A stretch of 64,000 bases of DNA, from the NCBI GenBank assembly GCA_029204225.1, contig CM055096.1:45055967-45119966 (forward strand). The letters run 5' to 3'. The notes below the pieces were generated by a model, which ran no database searches, was not told where the DNA came from, and worked only from the letters and a program-made list of their open reading frames with translations. Below, piece after piece: positions 37,331 to 60,489 of the stretch. The translations under genes were made by a program, and so were the position numbers. How positions within the stretch are numbered: the first letter of the stretch is position 1; the number at the start of each line of letters is the position of its first letter. The stretch is from Diphasiastrum complanatum (lineage: Eukaryota; Streptophyta; Lycopodiopsida; Lycopodiales; Lycopodiaceae).

Positions 37331-38760
37331 TGTTATACTGTCCTATGTGGGTTGCTTGCCATGCTCCCTCTTTATCTGATGTATGAGAAACTCATGAATT
37401 TTTGCTATTCATTTATCTTTCTTCATGAAGAAAAATTTCTTTTGGATTCAATTCACTTAATTTTTTATGGCTTCTTTTCTTGTGAAATGCATGTCTCATC
37501 AAGGTTAATGCACTTGCAATAATGGCTTGGGAACAGAAAGAAAAAGGGAGGGAAAGTGGGAAAGATCTATGCAAATTGTAGTTTGCGATTTCCATGTAAT
37601 ATCAAAGATGCACCCCTCGTTCCAGATGTGTTCCTGGAATTTTCCAGCTGTTCAGGACCCCTTTTTTTTTTTGGCAATATGGGTCTCAAAAATCAGGAAA
37701 TTTTATGGGGGATCTGTGGTGATTGTCGAATTTTTTTTAAACACTGCAGGGACCCTATTTTTGTCAGATAATATTGTTCTGATTGTTTTTTATAGTTGAG
37801 TTTTTTTAAACTAAATTTTTTTACGTTTCTATCGAATAAAAAACAGTAGTCGTTAATTAATATACTGTGTATAGTGCTAAGGTAATGGATGGTGCGTCCG
37901 GACGCGCGTCCACGTCCGCGTCTGGACCCGGACGTGCCAGGGGTGCATCCGGGGGTCCACACGCGTCCGTTTTTTTAAAAAAAAAAAATTAGTTTTTTTA
38001 GTGTTAAATAATGTTAAAAAAAAAAATGGTGGACGCGTCCGACACGTGAGTTTAAGATTTGAGAAATTTATGCCATCTTCTGATTTTGGGACTATGTAAC
38101 CTTAGCTTAGCATCTTTGGTGCCTTGTGAGTCCTGTTAATCTTTTCGCATTAGATAAACATATGGAGGCTCAGCTCCTCCAGAGAGTTTTTCCTGCCAAA
38201 TTCTTGATTCGTGAAGATAGCAATTTTTCCACCGTTGTTAGAGAGCAATGTTGTTCATGAACACACATTTTCCCTGCACTTCAGGCTATGGTAATAGCAT
38301 CATGATACTGCATGCTTTTAAAAATCAAAGCTTGCAGCTATTGCCCTACAGGCTGACAGGTTATGTACCCTTTTCTCGAGGTCTTGGAATCTGCTGTGAT
38401 GATTTAGATATGCTGTAATTGAAGGTGCATTACGATCAGTTAGAAGCTGTCAGAAGCATTCATCTGCCTATTTCTTCCATTGTGTAAGAGGACGAGATAA
38501 ATAAATTCTGAATTGGTCAAGGTCTTCAAGTATGTTGTGATCAACCTAGGGACATGCTGTAATTGAAGTTGCATCATGATTTGTTCCGAGTTTTCGATAA
38601 CAAAAGCATTAATGGCCTGTTAGTTGCATATTGTATAAAGAGGAGATATCAAGTTTGGATGCTGTGAAGCTCATACTAGATGAAGTGTTTGTTTGTGCCA
38701 TTCTATGTGAATCAACTTTTTACTGTAATTTGATGATTGTTGCTTCACAAAGCTTTGCAA
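37331..38760 (+). other. NOT2 3' UTR and downstream region
   Basis: Non-coding. A candidate polyadenylation signal AATAAA lies at 37835-37840 and another at about 38499. The stretch also contains the MITE candidate at 37892-38045. How far the transcript extends cannot be read from sequence. Confidence 0.5.
37892..38045. mobile_element. MITE candidate with CpG-rich inverted ends
   Basis: The left end GTGCGTCCGGACGCGCGTCC and the right end, read inward, GTGTCGGACGCGTCC form inverted repeats with small gaps. The interior combines GC-rich sequence with long A and T runs, unlike the surrounding AT-rich DNA. A clear target duplication was not found. Confidence 0.45.
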
Positions 38761-40479
38761 ATGGTTGACATATGGGATTTGAATCAATGGGTATTAACCC
38801 GGGTATCAAAGAACCAGTCTGATTGGTTTGATTTTTCGACAGTAGGGTCATTACTCGACTATGTCTGGCAGCCCAGTCAATACTCATATTGATACTGGAT
38901 TAGGGGCGAAAGGATCAATTTTGCCATGGTATCAATATAGTATCAGTTTTTTCTTGGTGGGCTTTTGCCTGAACAAAGTACTGGTCTTTTAATTTATTTG
39001 CATATTGCGTTTAAAAGAGTTATGCTTTTTATTAAATGCATCTTATCCTAAAAAAATGTGCTTTCAATTTTTTTTTTATGTACGTACAACCTAGGTTTAT
39101 ACTCCGCTGGTATCACCTTTACAATACCCAGGCTTGTTTATAGACCTGCTTATATTCATATCCGACTAGTATCATTTGAAAAAAAAGAGAGGTGGTCTAA
39201 TACCAGGGCCCCACTGATATTTGAAATATCAATACCTGCCTCACATTGGTTTGAATAGGTGTGACACATGTTACAAATATGACATTTTATAGAGATAGCC
39301 TTCTATTAGATAAAGTCATTACTCATATCATAAGTGAGGGGAGTTGTTGAATAGGTGCGACACATGTTACAAATATGACATTTTATAGAGAGCCTTCTAT
39401 TAGATGAAGTCATTACTCATATCATAAGTGAGGGGAGTTGTTACTAGTCATTGAAAGTTTGTTGATTATATGTTTCAAATGTTTCCATCCTTTTGCATGT
39501 TAACTTATGAGCTCTAATTGATCCTTTTATGATTGTTTGGCTTTGTTATTTTTCATGATGTTTTGTTGAGATATTGAGAAATGTAGTTTCTATGGATGGC
39601 AAGGTTTGACAAGTGTGCTTCATGAATCATGAAGTTTATGTGTAAGTATTATCTTGTGTGTTTCAAGAAGTAAGAGATGTTTTGTCTATGGAATTATTCA
39701 CCTTAGGCTATAGTTTTATTCATTACAAGTCACAAGTTGTGCTTGGCCTACGCATATCACTATTGTTACTAATAAGTAAATGGCATTGAACTTGATTAAC
39801 ATTAATGAATTGATATCTAGGACATAGTTTGAAAAGATGTAGTCAATTCCAATAGATAATTGACCTTCTAAATTTGAATAGTTATGACTACATCGTTGTT
39901 TATGATCGACAATATTGGTGCAACTTTGGATACCCAATCTCACAAGATTGGGTATATTGGAATAGAAACAATCTAGTAAACTGGAATATCGTAATATTTT
40001 TTTTATCTTCTAGCTTAGTTAAATATCTCAACTGATATGATCCTAAAATCTTCGTGTTTGGTAGACATTCATATTGAGATCTTAAACATGAGTTGTTTTG
40101 GCATTTTTGTAAAGGGTCGTGTACGATGTGTATTGATTCTCTTATAGTGTGAATTAGAGTATGATTTTCTTATCACCTTAGTTAAGGTTTTTGTCAAAGA
40201 GAATTAGAAGATCCAAATCTAAAATGTGTTTTGCCGATTTCCTTAAAATCTGTATACATATGCACATTGCATGTTGAGGTACGTATTATTGAAAGCTTAT
40301 TTATCTTCATATTTTATTTGCTTGGAATACAAAACTAGAGTCTTTGGCCAAATCAGCTATAACAAGGTTGGAAAAAATTCTTTTAAAAGTAGGATTACAT
40401 AAAGAAAATGTCACAATTGAAAAAAAAGATAAACTGTTACGGAATGTTTTTAATTTTTATCCAATTACAATTGCAAAGA
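38761..40479. other. Spacer without recognised gene
   Basis: AT-rich, no supported reading frame. It contains the 96-bp duplication at 39251-39440. Confidence 0.55.
39251..39440. repeat. 96-bp tandem duplication
   Basis: 39251-39346 and 39347-39440, both starting TTGAATAGGTG and ending GGGGAGTTG. They differ by about three bases and a 2-bp gap, so this is a recent event. Confidence 0.95.
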
Positions 40480-41070
40480 TTTTAGTGTCAAGTATGGTAT
40501 TTGGAAAGAAATTGTTTTAGCCACACAAGATTTTGAAAACAAAGGAAGTAAACGAATGCAAAAGGCACAAGTGTGGAAGAATTTTGACACACTTACAGGT
40601 GTTATTAGACAGGAAAATTTATCATCACAAGATATCAGTTCTATGCAAAAGCATTGCGCCACATTTGTCAAATCTGTATGAGATTGTTGGGGAAAAGATC
40701 ACGTTACACATTACATAGTAATGTTTTAAGATTCTTTGATGATTTTGTGTTCTCAATCATTTTTACTATTGTGCAATACATTAATTGATATCAATAAATT
40801 ATTTGCAGCACAACTTTCTATACCATGCTACATATTTTGCAAGAAAGTACGAGAGCTTAAGTATTTGGTCATCTCAAGGAATGGAAAAATTACATTGGCA
40901 AGCCAGAGGAGCGTTTCATCGAGCTACGAATCTTGGTGGACATAATTTAAAAATAAATATTTAATTCAACTTTTTCAGTGGTTTTACAGAAGAGCACAAT
41001 TTAGATATGAAGCTAAAAATTTGCCAAATGTTATGATATTTCTGAAGACATTCAAATTCATAACAAAAGA
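40480..41070 (+). pseudogene. Fossil of a transposase-like or unknown conserved protein
   Basis: The clearest frame is 40806-40965. It reads HNFLYHATYFARKYESLS, then IWSSQGMEKLHWQARGAF and HRATNLGGHN, then a stop. Upstream in other frames come VEEFWHTYR and ITRYQFYAKALRHICQIY. This order (EEFW, then AK.L...IY, then SxQGMEK.H.....F...T..GG) recalls the C-terminal part of long uncharacterised proteins linked to transposons in plants and animals. I cannot name the family. At least three frame changes show that it is decayed. Confidence 0.35.
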
Positions 41071-41924
41071 GATCCTTGTAATATAACAACAATCTATTAC
41101 AAAGCATTGTTTAATTTTCTTCATCATCCTCTCTAAGATTCAGGCAGATGGTATTGTCATGAAGGAATAATCTCTTTTTATATGGATCCAAAAATTCTAA
41201 ATTTTTCCTTTTGCTCCTATCTAAATAACCCAAATAAAAGGCCATTATAGATTATCTTTTTGTAATATCTTTGGTCCAACACTAGTTAACAGTCATAGAA
41301 ACAATTTAACCTATGAATAAGCTATCTGCATAGCATGAATCAACTGATCAGAACAGATTAAAATGATGCATTCAAAACAATACGATAGGATTCATATTTA
41401 TTGGAACAACAATCATGTAATGATTAAGAGTATAAGTTTGAATGTAGACAGGGTCGCGTTCAGCCTGAATCAGTCTTGATCTAATACTCTAAGACTAATT
41501 GACCTAAAACCTATTCTAACTGATCGAATTTCCTAGATCTATTTGGGCTCCCTAAATTAATCCTAGCTATTGAGTTGGGATCATCTAACTTGAAACTGAC
41601 TAAAATAGCTTGATAAATAGCAGCAAGACTGCAAAGCGATTCTTTTACGAATAGATATGTAGTGTTTGATCAACTGCTAGTATGCTCTTTTTCTAGCAGA
41701 CACAACATTTTCAGACAAGCTCAAGATTTAGTTGGCGTTGCATATTTAGTTGCACTCTTGAGCCCAAGTGTGCACTAGTTTCCAAAAGCTACAAAAAAGC
41801 TATCACAACTTTCTGATCGCGCAAGTCTTTGAAGGAAGAATCGTTGCACGTAGCAAAAGGGTTCGCATTCGTGTCGCTAGGATTTGATTGAAGCAGATTA
41901 ATGAATAGATGATAGTTCTGCCAA
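41071..41924. other. Spacer without recognised gene
   Basis: No open frame of interest on either strand and no repeat structure that I can see. Confidence 0.5.
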
Positions 41925-42462
41925 TAAAATATATGGGAATAATTTACAGAGCAGAGAACGAAAACAAAAGATTTGAGCTGCACCACTACAGTGATGCAAG
42001 CTGGGCAAGCTGCAAAGATGACAACAAGTCTGTAACTGGAGAATGTTCAGTAGCGTGCGGAGCAGCAATCGGCTAGATGCAAAAAGTAGACCTTGGTAGC
42101 TCAATCCTCATGCGAAGCTAAATACGTCCCAGCTTCAAAGGTGGCGAACGAGGTAGCTTGGTTGCAGATGATGTTGGAGGCAATTGGGATACCACGAGGA
42201 GGACCATGCACGATGATGATGGATTCTCAGAGTGCCATTTATCTGTCCCAGGATCATGTCTTCCATTCAAAGATAAAACACATACCTCTGAAGTACCATC
42301 ACATTCGAGATTTGATCTCAAAAGGAGAGATCCTGGTCCAATACATAAAGTCTGAAGACATGATTGTAGATCTGCTCATGAAGCCGCTCGACAAGCCACT
42401 CTTCGCAAAGCAAAGAAAGACAATTGGATTAAATGTGCAAAGCTGCAAGGTTCAAGAGGGAG
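41925..42462 (+). pseudogene. Ty1/copia fragment 4: RNase H (plus strand)
   Basis: The translation gives HHYSDASWASCKDDNKSVTG (first 18 residues diagnostic), then SSCEAKYVPASKVANEVAWL, MDSQSAIYLSQDHVFHSK, KHIPLKYHHIRDLI and MKPLDKPLF. These are the copia RNase H landmarks. A stop and a frameshift occur around 42074-42100. The frame ends in the polypurine tract at 42454-42462. Upstream RT is absent. Confidence 0.88.
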
Positions 42463-43000
42463 TGTCAGAAATTGTGAACTCTTGCAACTTTGTCGCGACG
42501 CGAAGCGAAGGACGAATGGCAAACAATCACGAAAGTCAACGTACCTCGAAAATCCTAAGACACGAAGCGAAGCGAAAATCAAAGGTTGAATGATTCGCGA
42601 AAGTCAAACATGCCTCCAAGACCAAAAGACACGACACGACATGAAACGAAAAGAAAACGAAGGAAAATCTTTCGCGCTGCCAGCTGGCAGCTCAATGGGC
42701 GTGGAGCTTTGAACTTCATGCTCAGCTGAAACAATTAGCAATAACAGAGATTAACTAACTAGTTGATTAGTGTTAACTACTCTTGTAATTCTCTGTTTAG
42801 CTATCTTGTAAACTCCACACAGTGGAGATATAAACAATTTTCTGGATCAACAGAAGATACTGATAAGAGTGTGAGACTAGAGCAGAAAAATAAAGGAATA
42901 AAAAAAAACAAAGAAGAAATAGTTGTGCATGAAAGTCTACCAACGAGTAGAACACAGCGAAAGAGCAGAGTGTCAGGCCGCCAACGAACGAGACACTGAT
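42463..43000 (+). repeat. LTR following copia fragment 4
   Basis: Begins TGTCAGAAATTG right after the purine tract AAGAGGGAG. It carries many CGAAGCGAA/CGCGAA motifs, a TATAAAC box at about 42831 and an A-rich stretch. The right end is approximate. It could act both as the 3' LTR of fragment 4 and as the 5' LTR of the gag-integrase body downstream. Confidence 0.6.
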
Positions 43001-44109
43001 CATCTCGCTCTAAAAATCAAACTGATAACACAGTTGCTCTCTCTTGTCCATTTCCTTGTTTTTTGATGTCTTGATTGCTAGAATGATTTATGTTCTGTGA
43101 TCTGTAATTGCGTGTCTGGGATCCTGCTAGCTTTCGCATAAGAAAATTCAAAAGAAACAAATTTGTTCGCGATCCAAAGCCCGTTCGCGACAAATGATGT
43201 CCTTTTTCCTAAAACCTATAACTTTTGTTTGCTTCTCTTAGCTATACTTTTCCATCTTAACTAGGCATGAAAGCTCATTTTGGTCAACAGAACAGGTTTC
43301 ACTATCAAGTTCTAGCCCCCCTCTGCTACACTATCTGTTCCACTTCCCATGCCTTGCCACCACTACCATAGAAGTGAGTACCTTGTTGAAGCTGCAGCTG
43401 CATTGCTTGCTTGCTGGTGCAGGCTTTGTGAGAGCAACACAACAGGGTAACCACACGTTCTTACTTTGCACGTGATGATGATTTCTCTCATATACTTATT
43501 TTCATCCTCTTTCCATCTTGCTTTGTGCTCTCACACAAGCAAGGGGTTAGCTCAATCCAAACCAAAGCAATAGTGCTATGTCAAGTCATATCAAAGCATA
43601 AAAAGCTCTCCTATGCTCAAGTGAGTCTTCACTTTCCATATGCTAGAAAAGATCGATCAAATCATTTTACTCTTCAAAAACCTTTTCTAATCACAGGAGT
43701 CTTACAAGAAAAATTGTTGCTCATAGTGAAAGAGGTTGCGTTTAAGTTGGGATTCGCTGTAAATAGGATACAATTCACAGTGAAGCATGATGAGGGATAG
43801 CGGCTATAGTTAGTTAAAATCGGTTTCTTGTCATGTGAACAAAAAACCCTAAAATAGTCATTTCTTGATATGCAACTGAAAAAGCGTATATGTACTTGTT
43901 TTGATTAGTTTTCGCTTTCTGCAATTTGTGCGAGCTTTTGATTTTGAATGCTTTGTGATTATTATCTTTCATCTTTTATATCAGTAGATGTCACTAGATG
44001 AATTGTTGCAATAGGGCCCACTTGCGTAATAGATTTAGGATCAGCAATACGTGTGAACCTAGTACCCTTGAGAGGATGATCGTTTGTGCCAGAAAAGATC
44101 GCACAAGGC
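43001..44109. other. Region between LTR and copia gag
   Basis: About 1.1 kb with no clear primer binding site or protein motif, longer than a normal copia leader. It may hold a nested insertion, but I see no defined borders. Confidence 0.4.
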
Positions 44110-44226
44110 GGTTGTTGTGTCCGCAAAGGTAAAGATGAAAATGTAATCTGGAAAGATCGAGAGCTATTCATTGAGCGACTAGATGGATCTAGCTATTCTG
44201 CGTGGAGTTGGAAGTTGAAAATCATC

Positions 44227-44229
<3 letters not shown>

Positions 44230-44291
<62 letters not shown>
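44230..44291. repeat. (GA)n microsatellite inside gag
   Basis: About 31 GA units, interrupting the copia gag frame right after KLKIIH. Confidence 0.97.
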
Positions 44292-44293
<2 letters not shown>

Positions 44294-44319
44294 GTGGGGA
44301 GTGATTGTAGAACACCTCA

Positions 44320-44990
44320 ACAGATAATCTCGGTTCTACTAACAAAGTGCACAATTTAATTGACAAAGGATGAGAAACGAACTCGAACTTGAAACATTTC
44401 TATTCGTGTTCAAACTTGAAAGATTTGCGAAATATGTTCTTGTTGAAACTCGAAAGATTCGCGAATAGTATCTTGTCGCGAAATATTTTGATTCTTGTTC
44501 AATCTCAAAACTGTCAACTATCGCGAACAATTCGCGAAACACGAAGCTGTCGCGAAGAGACAAACTGTCACGAACAGAAATCATTCGAGTCTGGAAACAG
44601 AACGTTTATTGAATGTCAACCGTCTTAACGATTAGATCTACTGTTATAGAAGTAAAAGGCCAAAAGACCTATCCTCTAACAATATAAATACATGTGCACT
44701 AGTCGTTGTAACATAAGAGAGAGACAACAGAAAAACAAGACATCAAGAGATGTATACTGATGAATCAAAATCAGAATTATAAAAATTCATTTTAATCAAA
44801 GATTTTCAACAGATGATTATTACAATTGTTTATGATTGTCTAAAATTGTCTATAACACTCACGCAATATATCTCTTAATTCCACATGCTTTATTCAATCA
44901 AGGTAAAAAATGTTATAGTAGTACATAGACCATAAATAGACCCGATTGAAGACATTGATATTAGTTTGATTTATTCAAACTTTCATCGTG
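44320..44990 (+). repeat. LTR-like insertion within copia gag
   Basis: This segment separates the two gag halves. It carries repeated TTCGCGAA/TCGCGAA motifs and a TATAAATAC box at about 44685, followed by an A-rich stretch. That is the composition seen in the LTRs at 42463-43000 and 59920-60489. Borders are not defined. Confidence 0.4.
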
Positions 44991-46517
44991 TTCTCTGAGG
45001 AAGAATTCTTAATATTTTTCCTACGGAGGTGCAATCCTGGATAAAAGGCAGCTGGTGTACACACTGATCGCAAGCTTACATGAGAGCTATGACCCTCTGG
45101 TCATGAAACTCGATAGCTTTAGAAAAAATCCGGATCTTGATTTTGTCACAAGAAGGTTGTTGCAAGAGGAGGCTCGGCGGAAAGTGAATCCTCCTAGGGA
45201 TGAGATGGCCTTACTCTCAAGCTTCAAGAAAGCATACATCAAGGAGTAGCAGCGAAAGCGTGATAAGATTCAATGTTGATAAGGAGCAAGACGGAGAGTA
45301 TGTGGATTCTGGAGCGAGTTCTCACATGAGGTTGATCACCTATGAGCTAGTGACAAGGAAGAGAGAGATCACTGTGGGAGACCGGGGAAGAGCAGATGTA
45401 GTGGGGATTGGATCTGGGTCGTCGTATGGCTAGGAAGAGGGAAAGAATTCCAAGACTCCACGTGCCTAATTTAGCTAACAATCTGATTTCTATGGGATCT
45501 CTCACAGACAGAGGGATGGAAGTCTCTTTGAAAGACAAGGATGCATGATCACTGTAATTGCGATAAGTTTCAGGATGGGATCAAGCGGACTATATCAGCT
45601 GCAAGGAGAAACAGTCGAGCGATCAGCAGCCTACATCAGCTTGGAATCCAAATCCAAGAACAATCTCTGGCATAGGTGGATGGGGCACCTAGGAGGGATA
45701 AATCTGCAAAGATTAGCGAAAGAGGTCATGCTTGATGATTTCGACTATGATTTGGAAGAATGCAGAGACATATGTGAAACATGTGTCTACGACAAACAGC
45801 ACAAGGTTCCATTATCAAAGAACCCATCAGAACGAGCATCAGATTTGCTAGAAGTGATACATTCTGATCTGTGCGGACCCATGGATGTAGCATCCATCGG
45901 GGGTTCCAAATATATCGTATTGTTCATAGATGACTATTTGAGGGTCATCAGAATATGTTTGCTTAAGAACAAAAGCCAGACACTAGACAACTTTAAGGCT
46001 TTGAAGGCATTAGTAGAGAATCAAACATGCAGAAGGATAAAGACGTTGAGGTGTGATAACCTAGGTGAATATGGGAGCAAAGATTTTGACAATTTTTGCA
46101 GTTTACATGGGATCAAGAGAGAATTCACGATATTCTACATGCCGAAACAGAACCGGGTAGTAGAACGCAAGAATCGTACCATGGTTGAAATGGTGAGGTG
46201 CATGCTGCATGAGAAGGATCTACCTAGAAACTTGTGGGGAGAAGCTGGTTCAAGAAAAAGCCCAATGTGGGATATCTGAAGATGTTTGGGTGTGTGGCTT
46301 ATGCACACATTCCTAAAGAGAAGAGAAAGAAATTAGATGCTAAAGGGCTGAAATGTGTTTTTGTAGGCTATCCTGAGAGAGTTATGGGATACAAATTGTA
46401 CGATCCCATCGGCAAGTAATTCATGATAGCGAGAGATGTCATCTTCAATGAGGATGAGACATACGAGTCAGATGGGAAGCAGATAAAAGAACCGAGGGCA
46501 CATGGAATAGGGATATA

Positions 46518-48364
46518 AGTTTCCATAATCACCACAGAACCACTTTCTAATCATAAATGCACATAACAGCCCCAATTCAGACACCAATTGAGTTTGCTGC
46601 ATCTTTAAGCAATTTTTATATCAAAAGAACAATGATGAACTTTCAGATTCCTTTGAAAAAGTAGTATAACCTTTCAATCACTCCATTTGGATAGTTTTTG
46701 GGAAACGCTTCACACAGTAACACAAACCCTCAGGAAACTGGAAACAACAATTAGCATATGGAAGACGGGAAATAGGAAATGCCACCATCACATTCTGGTG
46801 AAGCTTTGCCAACATTTAAATGAAATACTCCAATTCAAAAGTGAGTCATGATGCTCATGTTTTGGGAAACAGTGAGTTTGAAACAGCATAGTATTATTTC
46901 TCACCAGTGTTTTCCATGTTGAAGACACATGGACACAAGGAAACATGTTTCTCCATCCAAAAACATGGGAAAATGATATTTTCCCGAAACTCTCTGCAGT
47001 AAGAAGGGGCGTTCCGAGAGCTAGCTTACTTAGAATAAAAGATCATAATTATAGCCATAATTGGCCACTACGGAATGGGGAACATGTTCCAGAACGTGCG
47101 TGTCCCATTCTGGAACGTGGCTAAAAATAAATAAGAAGATTTCATAGTTATTTAACACGCAAAAAAATCCTAGCATTACAATAACGATTCCTATCATTAA
47201 TTCATCCATTTAAGATGGCAAAAACGAATGATTCGCATTTACTGTTCAAATTGACTTTGTTGCTTTATGTTATCGACTCCTATTTTAAGCTCTGATAACA
47301 TTTGAAGAATGATAAATGCTGACTTAGTGTTGAAGGTTAAGTACTTAGTGTTAGGTTTTGAAGGTGGAAACATCCGTATATTGACTACAACTTCTATCTA
47401 GGTGACCAACATTGGAAGTTGTAAAGCTGTAAGGTTCAATGTGGCAACTATCAAATTTTAATCATTTCGTACATTGGAGTAGACAAGTTTTCCAACACTG
47501 ATTTCAATCCACAATTCTGATTCAGACGTTGAAATCAGTTGATGCAAACAATTTCAATTCATAATTCTTATTCGCATTGGAATCGGCCAATTCAAATTGA
47601 ACAAACAAAAATTGACTTTGTGATCAATTCTTTTTCAAAAATCCAATTCGTCTCTGATAAAATTTTCAATGAATTAATGCACAAACCTATTCTAAATCTG
47701 ATCTATTTAGTTCCTAATTCTGTCAAAAGTTGATTTTTTTGCAGTGTTGATAGCTAGTAATTATTGAGTAGTGGGCACTGAGTACTAACTAATTTTGGAT
47801 TAAAAGGCCACCAAACCCAGTATGTTCTTTTGAAATGGAAAAATGATGTTAAAAGCCTTCAGAGAATCAAAACAGTCAAATGTTTGAGAAGAGTAGGTCT
47901 ATTTCACGTCTTCAAAATCAAGTGGCACTGGCAAACTACAATCGCCCAATTTTCATATAGCTCCTAGAGATCAAACCCATCCCATCTTCAAAAAATGGAA
48001 TAAGCACAGTATGAAGACAACCAATTTCTAGGGTACAACTCTGCAACTGTAACATTCTGGATACTGCAAGGGAAAAACATATTAATAAATCAAGCAACAT
48101 ATACCAAACAAAACTGCCCTCCACCTCAAAATTTGGGTACCCACAATCAGCCCAAAGCAGTTTGTTGTTTTTCAGCCAAGCCGAACACAAATAATGAATT
48201 CAACTCTCCTCGACCTTTTTTTGGTCTCTTCTAAAATCTTGCGAAAAAAAAAGTGCCTCAAATAGCATTGATTGTTTTGAACCACTTAGCCAGCTGCAAG
48301 CAAAACTTTTGGTCTAAAAGCACGCATGCTTCAGACCATTATCAAACTGATAGCAAATGGGAAA
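46518..48364. other. Spacer and PABP 3' flank
   Basis: No supported gene. The part next to 48364 should contain the PABP 3' UTR on the minus strand; its extent is unknown. Confidence 0.5.
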
Positions 48365-58772
<10,408 letters not shown>

Positions 58773-59087
58773 TTAAAATTTTCTGGAGGCTCCACCTCAC
58801 AAAACTTGTCACCAAAGACCGTCCAATCCACACTCGCAAGCACGCACAGCCAAATGAGGAGGCGGCTGTGAAATAATGCTCTAGGATTTGAAGGAGCTTT
58901 GCAGCATCTTTCCCGATGCTGCTGCTGCTGCTTGATGAAATAAATATGTGGTGGATTTTGGAGGGATGCGCTTAAGAAGAATGGCGACGATCAATGGCGG
59001 AGGTTTGAAACTCTAACCTCCCTGCCTGCCAAGCCAAGGGAGGAGGAAGGAAGAGCAGAAATCTACAAACGACATGAGAGAAGACCA

Positions 59088-59096
59088 TTATATATA
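59088..59096 (-). promoter_or_regulatory. TATA box of PABP
   Basis: The minus strand reads CCTATATATAATGG. Transcription would begin around 59055-59065, giving a 5' UTR of about 380 nt if unspliced. Confidence 0.65.
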
Positions 59097-59136
59097 GGGG
59101 AGGTAGCACAGCATATTTGCCCTAAAATTTTCCCTA

Positions 59137-59145
59137 AAACCCTAA
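59137..59145 (+). promoter_or_regulatory. Telobox upstream of the PABP TATA box
   Basis: AAACCCTAA on the plus strand, about 45 bp upstream of the TATA box, with a partial repeat (CCCTAAAA) beside it. This agrees with the known promoter design of plant translation-machinery genes. Confidence 0.65.
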
Positions 59146-59919
59146 AGTCTCTTGGAGTCTCATACGACCCCAGCCTGCCTCTAGAGGTAGCCAAAAGAGG
59201 TGCCAACTTTTGGGAAGTCATCCGATCCAATCTGGATGTGCACATACAAGAACTCAGTGTATTTCATGAATGTAAAAAACGCGTGGCTCCTAGATTGCAC
59301 CTGGCACATCCAGGAACCTGGCATGCGGTTCCTGGACAACATATTGTGCACATCAAGTAACTCACTTAACTAGAACATCCTGAAAGAGCAAGCTCTTGAG
59401 AATGCATGTGTTTAAAACGGTTTGCACTTTTGAAACTAGAGGCTCATCCTAAGGGGGCATCCACGTTGCACGCACATCCAGGAACTGACTTAACTAGAAT
59501 ATCCTGAAAGTGACAAGCTATTACATCGATCATTTTTTCAAAAGCAGACTAGAGAAGGTTTCTATTCACTAAAGGGCCTTGACCTGGAGTGTATATGGCT
59601 AGACAACAAGCCTGTTTAAATCAGACGCCAAGGTCTACACAATTGTTGTCTGCAGCATCAGCATCAACATCAGCATCAAGAGTCCTTTCTAAGTTCACCT
59701 GATTTATTTCATAGGAGTTTTTTAGGTTGTCGTTGTAGCAATCATGATCTTTCCAACAACGATCCAGATACATGCAAACAACACTTTCCAACAGCAATCA
59801 AACTCGTGAACCCACAACCAACAGCAATTTGTCCTCAAGCAATTTTCATCAAAGATTTAATTGTAAATCTCAACAGAGGACTCCACTTGCATGCAATCAC
59901 GACTTTTAATAGTGTTGTG
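59146..59919. other. Upstream region of PABP to copia insertion
   Basis: No gene seen. Two related short segments, with CATCCAGGAAC and CTTAACTAGAA.ATCCTGAAAG, occur at about 59308-59390 and 59465-59515. Confidence 0.5.
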
Positions 59920-60489
59920 TGTTGGAGAAAGAGGGTGTGTGTGAGAGAGAGAAACGAAAATAGCTTTAAAAGAAACGAACATGAAATGAAGCGAATTCGA
60001 AACTCGAAAAAGAAACGAACTTGAACGAAAAGTGTTCATGCGCAGCGGAATTTCTCACTCTTTCCCTAAAGCATGACTACGCCTATCAGAAATGAACAGA
60101 ACGTTCGTGATAGAAATCACGTTTGATTTGACTACGTAGCCAAACATTAAGCAACAAAAACATTAGAAAGATAAATTTGTTGCGAACAGCTAGACAAATT
60201 ATTTGTTGCGAATAATTCGCGAAGAGCTAGACTGAGCTCAACTAATAATCAGTCGCAAAAGGCAAAACTAAATTTTAGTCACGAACAGCTAGACTAATAA
60301 GAATTCGCTAACAACATACTACCATATTAAGCAATGAGAGAATCAGACAGAGTGAAGAAAAGCATAGCAATATTGACACAAATCTGAACGCAAAACAAAC
60401 AGAGCTGTAATCAGATTAAGTATAGCAAAATATACAGGTCAATAATGCTGGTGATCACAAGACAATAGCAGACGAAACCGCGTGCTTCA
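59920..60489 (-). repeat. 3' LTR of copia element 5
   Basis: Plus-strand ends TGTTGGAGAAAG...GTGCTTCA. The first 315 bp closely match the LTR at 63378; beyond about 60235 the two differ, so one of them has been rearranged. A polypurine tract AAGGGGGAG (60490-60499, minus) precedes it. It includes TTCGCGAA-type motifs. Confidence 0.75.

Larger units (their letters stand above)
44110..46517 (+). pseudogene. Ty1/copia gag-protease-integrase body, lacking RT
   Basis: Gag begins around ERLDGSSYSAWSWKLKI (44175-44225). It is then split by a GA microsatellite and about 0.7 kb of other sequence and resumes at 45025 (LVYTLIASLHESYDPLVMK). The protease motif is YVDSGASSHMR (about 45300). The integrase frame 45545-46279 has the HHCC region (LWHRWMGHLGGI...CETCVYDKQH), the first Asp in HSDLCGPMD, the second in LRCDNLGEY and the Glu in VVERKNRTMVE. 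A deletion with frameshift near 46250 removes about 25 codons before KPNVGYLKMFGC. The sequence stops resembling copia at about 46517, before RT. Confidence 0.9.
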
